Assembly: GCA_903827075.1 (NCBI GenBank)
Contig: CAIKGX010000168.1
Location: 1 to 14,052 of the forward strand
Direction: 5' to 3'
Length of the DNA: 14,052 bases
Origin: an uncultured beta proteobacterium
Lineage (GTDB): Bacteria > Pseudomonadota > Gammaproteobacteria > Burkholderiales > Burkholderiaceae
The notes beneath the pieces were generated by a model. It had not been told where the DNA came from. It worked only from the letters and a program-made list of their open reading frames with translations, and made no database searches. Both the position numbers and the translations under genes were made by a program. Positions 12,073 through 14,052 of this stretch are shown here, one piece after another; position 1 is the first letter of the stretch; the number at the start of each line of letters is the position of its first letter.

Positions 12073-14052
12073 ATGCCAAATATCAAGAAAAAACCTGCAA
12101 AACCAGTAGCTAAAACTGTTGCTAAAGCAAAAGCCCCTGTGAAAGCAGTAAAGCCAGTAGCTAAAGCGCCTGCAAAACCAGTAGCTAAAACAGCAGCAAA
12201 ACCAGTAGCTAAGCCTGTTGCCAAAGCAAAAGCGCCTGTTAAAGCAGTAAAGCCAGCGGCTAAAAAAATAGCGAAGCCAGCAGCCAAACCTGCAGCTAAA
12301 GCGGTGCCAAAGTCTGCAAAAGCTCCAGTGAAGGCCGTAGCTAAACCTGTTGTCAAAGCACCAGTAAAAGTAGTGGCAAAAGTAGAGGCGCCTAAAAAAG
12401 GCAAAGCTGTAGCAGCACCCAAAGCTGAAGAAGTGAAAGAATTAAAGGGTAAAAAAGCGAAAGACGCTGAGGTAGAGCTTGTTGTAGTCGAGGAAGACAA
12501 AAAGGTTCGCAAGACTAAGGCTAAAGCGGATGCGCCTGTAGAAGGCGCTGAGCCAGTTCTCACTGATCGCCAAAAAGCCCGTGAGCGTAAAGCAAAAGAA
12601 AAAGCGCTCTTAAAAGAATTTGAAGCGCAAAAGTTGGGCTCTGAAGAGCAGCAAGAATTACGTCGTACCCGTTTAAAGACATTGATCAAGATGGGTAAGT
12701 CCAAGGGTTATTTAACTCATGGCGAAATTAATGATGTGATGTCTGATGAGTTGTCTGATGCAGATGCATTAGAAACGTTGATTGGTTTGTTAAACGACAT
12801 CAACATTACTGTTTACGAACAAGCCCCAGATGCTGAAACACTCTTATTAAACGAGAATGCTTCTGCAGGTACTACCGAAGAAGAAGCGGAAGAAGAGGCA
12901 GAAGCTGCTCTTTCCACTGTGGATTCAGAATTTGGCCGCACTACCGACCCAGTACGTATGTATATGCGTGAGATGGGTACCGTTGATCTTCTGACTCGCG
13001 AAGGCGAGATCGTGATTGCGAAGAAGATTGAGGCTGGCTTAAAAGATATGGTCATGGCTTTGGCCGCATGCCCAGTCACCATTGGTGAAATCATCGGCAA
13101 TGCTGACAAGATCGCTAGTGGTGAAATGGAAATCGACCAATTTGTTGATGGCTTGGTAGACCCTAATGCAGAAGATATTAAATTAGGACCTGAAGAGCCA
13201 GAGATCGATCCGGATGCCGAAGAAGGTGGCGAAGAGGGTGAAGATGAAGGCGGTGGTGGTGGCGGTGCAGCAACAGCTAATGCAAAGCAGCTAGAGGAAT
13301 TGAAGCAGATTTCTTTAGAGAAGTTTGCAATCATCCGCACCCAAGCTGACAAAATGCGTCGTGCTTTTGATAAAGAGGGCTATAACTGCCCAGCTTATAT
13401 CAAGGCACAAGAAGCCATTCGTAATGAATTATTGGGTTTCCGTTTGACAGCTAAGAGTGTTGAGAAGCTATGCGACACCATGCGCTCACAAGTAGACCAG
13501 GTATGGAAACTGGAACGTGGCATTGTGAGTTTATTGGTAGATAAGGTCGGCGTTAATCGTGGTGAAGTGATTAAAGATTTCCCTAAGATGGCGATGAACT
13601 TAGAGTGGACTGCTAAGCTCTTGAAAGAGAACAAGCCATACACAGCTCTCTTGCAACGCAATGTGCCTGCTGTTCAAGAACTTCAACAAAAACTCATCGA
13701 TATCCAGACCCGCGTTGTATTACCACTTCCAGAATTAAAAGAAGTGAACAAGCGCATGGCTGCTGGTGAAAAGCGTGCGCGTGAAGCGAAGCGCGAAATG
13801 ACTGTAGCCAACTTACGTTTGGTGATCTCGATTGCTAAAAAATATACCAACCGTGGTTTGCAGTTCTTGGATTTAATTCAAGAAGGTAATATCGGTTTGA
13901 TGAAGGCGGTGGATAAGTTTGAATACCGTCGTGGTTATAAGTTCTCAACCTATGCAACATGGTGGATTCGTCAGGCAATTACGCGTTCTATTGCCGACCA
14001 AGCCCGTACGATCCGTATCCCAGTGCATATGATTGAAACGATCAATAAGATG
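12073..14052 (+). CDS. rpoD: RNA polymerase primary sigma factor (sigma-70), 3' end outside window
   Basis: The frame is open from ATG 12073 to the window edge, 660 codons without a stop. An in-frame TAA directly precedes the ATG. Residues 1-104 hold 30 lysines, no arginine and no acidic residue, in an Ala/Lys/Pro/Val-rich, histone-H1-like tail. A mixed-charge segment (about 105-195) follows. Region 1.1 (about 196-258) has LIKMGKSKGYLTHGEINDV. Region 1.2 (about 286-325) has TTDPVRMYMREMGTVDLLTREGE. A non-conserved domain (about 330-545) contains an acidic and Gly-rich stretch (377-398). Regions 2.1-2.4 (about 569-645) include the -10 recognition helix YATWWIRQAITRSIADQ. Region 3 begins with IRIPVHMIETINKM; the rest of regions 3 and 4 is missing. 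It directs housekeeping transcription and ends the rpsU-yqeY-dnaG-rpoD operon. Confidence 0.97.
   Translation, partial: MPNIKKKPAKPVAKTVAKAKAPVKAVKPVAKAPAKPVAKTAAKPVAKPVAKAKAPVKAVKPAAKKIAKPAAKPAAKAVPKSAKAPVKAVAKPVVKAPVKVVAKVEAPKKGKAVAAPKAEEVKELKGKKAKDAEVELVVVEEDKKVRKTKAKADAPVEGAEPVLTDRQKARERKAKEKALLKEFEAQKLGSEEQQELRRTRLKTLIKMGKSKGYLTHGEINDVMSDELSDADALETLIGLLNDINITVYEQAPDAETLLLNENASAGTTEEEAEEEAEAALSTVDSEFGRTTDPVRMYMREMGTVDLLTREGEIVIAKKIEAGLKDMVMALAACPVTIGEIIGNADKIASGEMEIDQFVDGLVDPNAEDIKLGPEEPEIDPDAEEGGEEGEDEGGGGGGAATANAKQLEELKQISLEKFAIIRTQADKMRRAFDKEGYNCPAYIKAQEAIRNELLGFRLTAKSVEKLCDTMRSQVDQVWKLERGIVSLLVDKVGVNRGEVIKDFPKMAMNLEWTAKLLKENKPYTALLQRNVPAVQELQQKLIDIQTRVVLPLPELKEVNKRMAAGEKRAREAKREMTVANLRLVISIAKKYTNRGLQFLDLIQEGNIGLMKAVDKFEYRRGYKFSTYATWWIRQAITRSIADQARTIRIPVHMIETINKM
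12097..12264 (+). repeat. 99-nt-period imperfect tandem duplication in the rpoD tail
   Basis: The 69-nt segments 12097-12165 and 12196-12264 align without gaps at an offset of 99 nt, with 62 of 69 bases and 21 of 23 codons (as amino acids) the same. Each encodes AKPVAK followed by VAKAKAPVKAVKP and AK. The bases between belong to the same low-complexity pattern, with a further AKPVAK copy at 12172-12189. This looks like in-frame duplication within the Lys/Ala-rich tail. Confidence 0.75.

Noticed and set aside
12097..12264. Repeats in the rpoD tail as a possible CRISPR or intergenic repeat array
   Set aside because: The repeats keep the reading frame, differ mostly at third codon positions and lack spacers of the CRISPR type.
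12066..12704. A 212-codon minus-strand frame opposite the rpoD tail, rich in Ala, Thr, Gly and Phe
   Set aside because: Its composition is what the Lys/Ala repeat gives when read backwards. The opposite strand encodes RpoD without interruption, and the frame has no ribosome site or homology that I can see.
12813..13352. A 179-codon minus-strand frame with Ser- and Pro-rich runs
   Set aside because: It is the antisense of the acidic/Gly part of rpoD; the runs come from GAA/GGT codons on the coding strand.

Overview
The window looks like a core chromosomal segment of a low-GC member of the Burkholderiaceae (Betaproteobacteria). The protein sequences and gene order suggest Polynucleobacter or a close relative. 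Supporting points are the xseB-ispA-dxs-folE2 cluster beside a Rieske oxygenase, FolE2 as the GTP cyclohydrolase, an MST-type sulfurtransferase, and a primary sigma factor with the Lys/Ala-rich N-terminal extension that I recall from Burkholderiales. The genus is inferred from memory, without a search. I see no insertion sequence, prophage, CRISPR array, tRNA or rRNA gene.

Layout. (1) 1-93 is the 3' end of polA, followed on the same strand by a Tat-exported dienelactone-hydrolase-family protein and a ZIP-family metal transporter only 5 nt downstream. (2) 1832-3801, on the minus strand, holds a Rieske oxygenase alpha subunit followed by a 3-mercaptopyruvate sulfurtransferase. The 5' region of the Rieske gene has a consensus -10 set inside an inverted repeat. 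(3) 3964-7891 on the plus strand is a tight run: xseB (exonuclease VII small subunit), ispA (farnesyl diphosphate synthase), dxs (first enzyme of the MEP pathway) and folE2 (first step of folate synthesis). (4) tsaD (tRNA t6A synthesis) converges on folE2 from the minus strand and is divergent from (5) the macromolecular-synthesis operon: rpsU, a GatB/YqeY-domain gene, dnaG and rpoD. RpoD runs off the right edge after 660 codons.

The genes are mostly housekeeping. Dxs and IspA give the isoprenoid precursor chain (DXP to FPP). FolE2 feeds tetrahydrofolate. S21, DnaG and RpoD link initiation of translation, replication and transcription, and TsaD supports decoding of ANN codons. Within the macromolecular-synthesis operon, an intrinsic terminator after rpsU, a hairpin after yqeY and a promoter-bearing 224-nt gap before rpoD look like the devices that set different levels of S21, DnaG and sigma.

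I found no clearly new multi-gene system. The most unusual signals are the histone-H1-like Lys/Ala/Pro tail on RpoD with its 99-nt internal tandem duplication, a perfect 9-bp hairpin in the first codons of the ZIP gene, and the palindrome-wrapped promoter of the stand-alone Rieske oxygenase.
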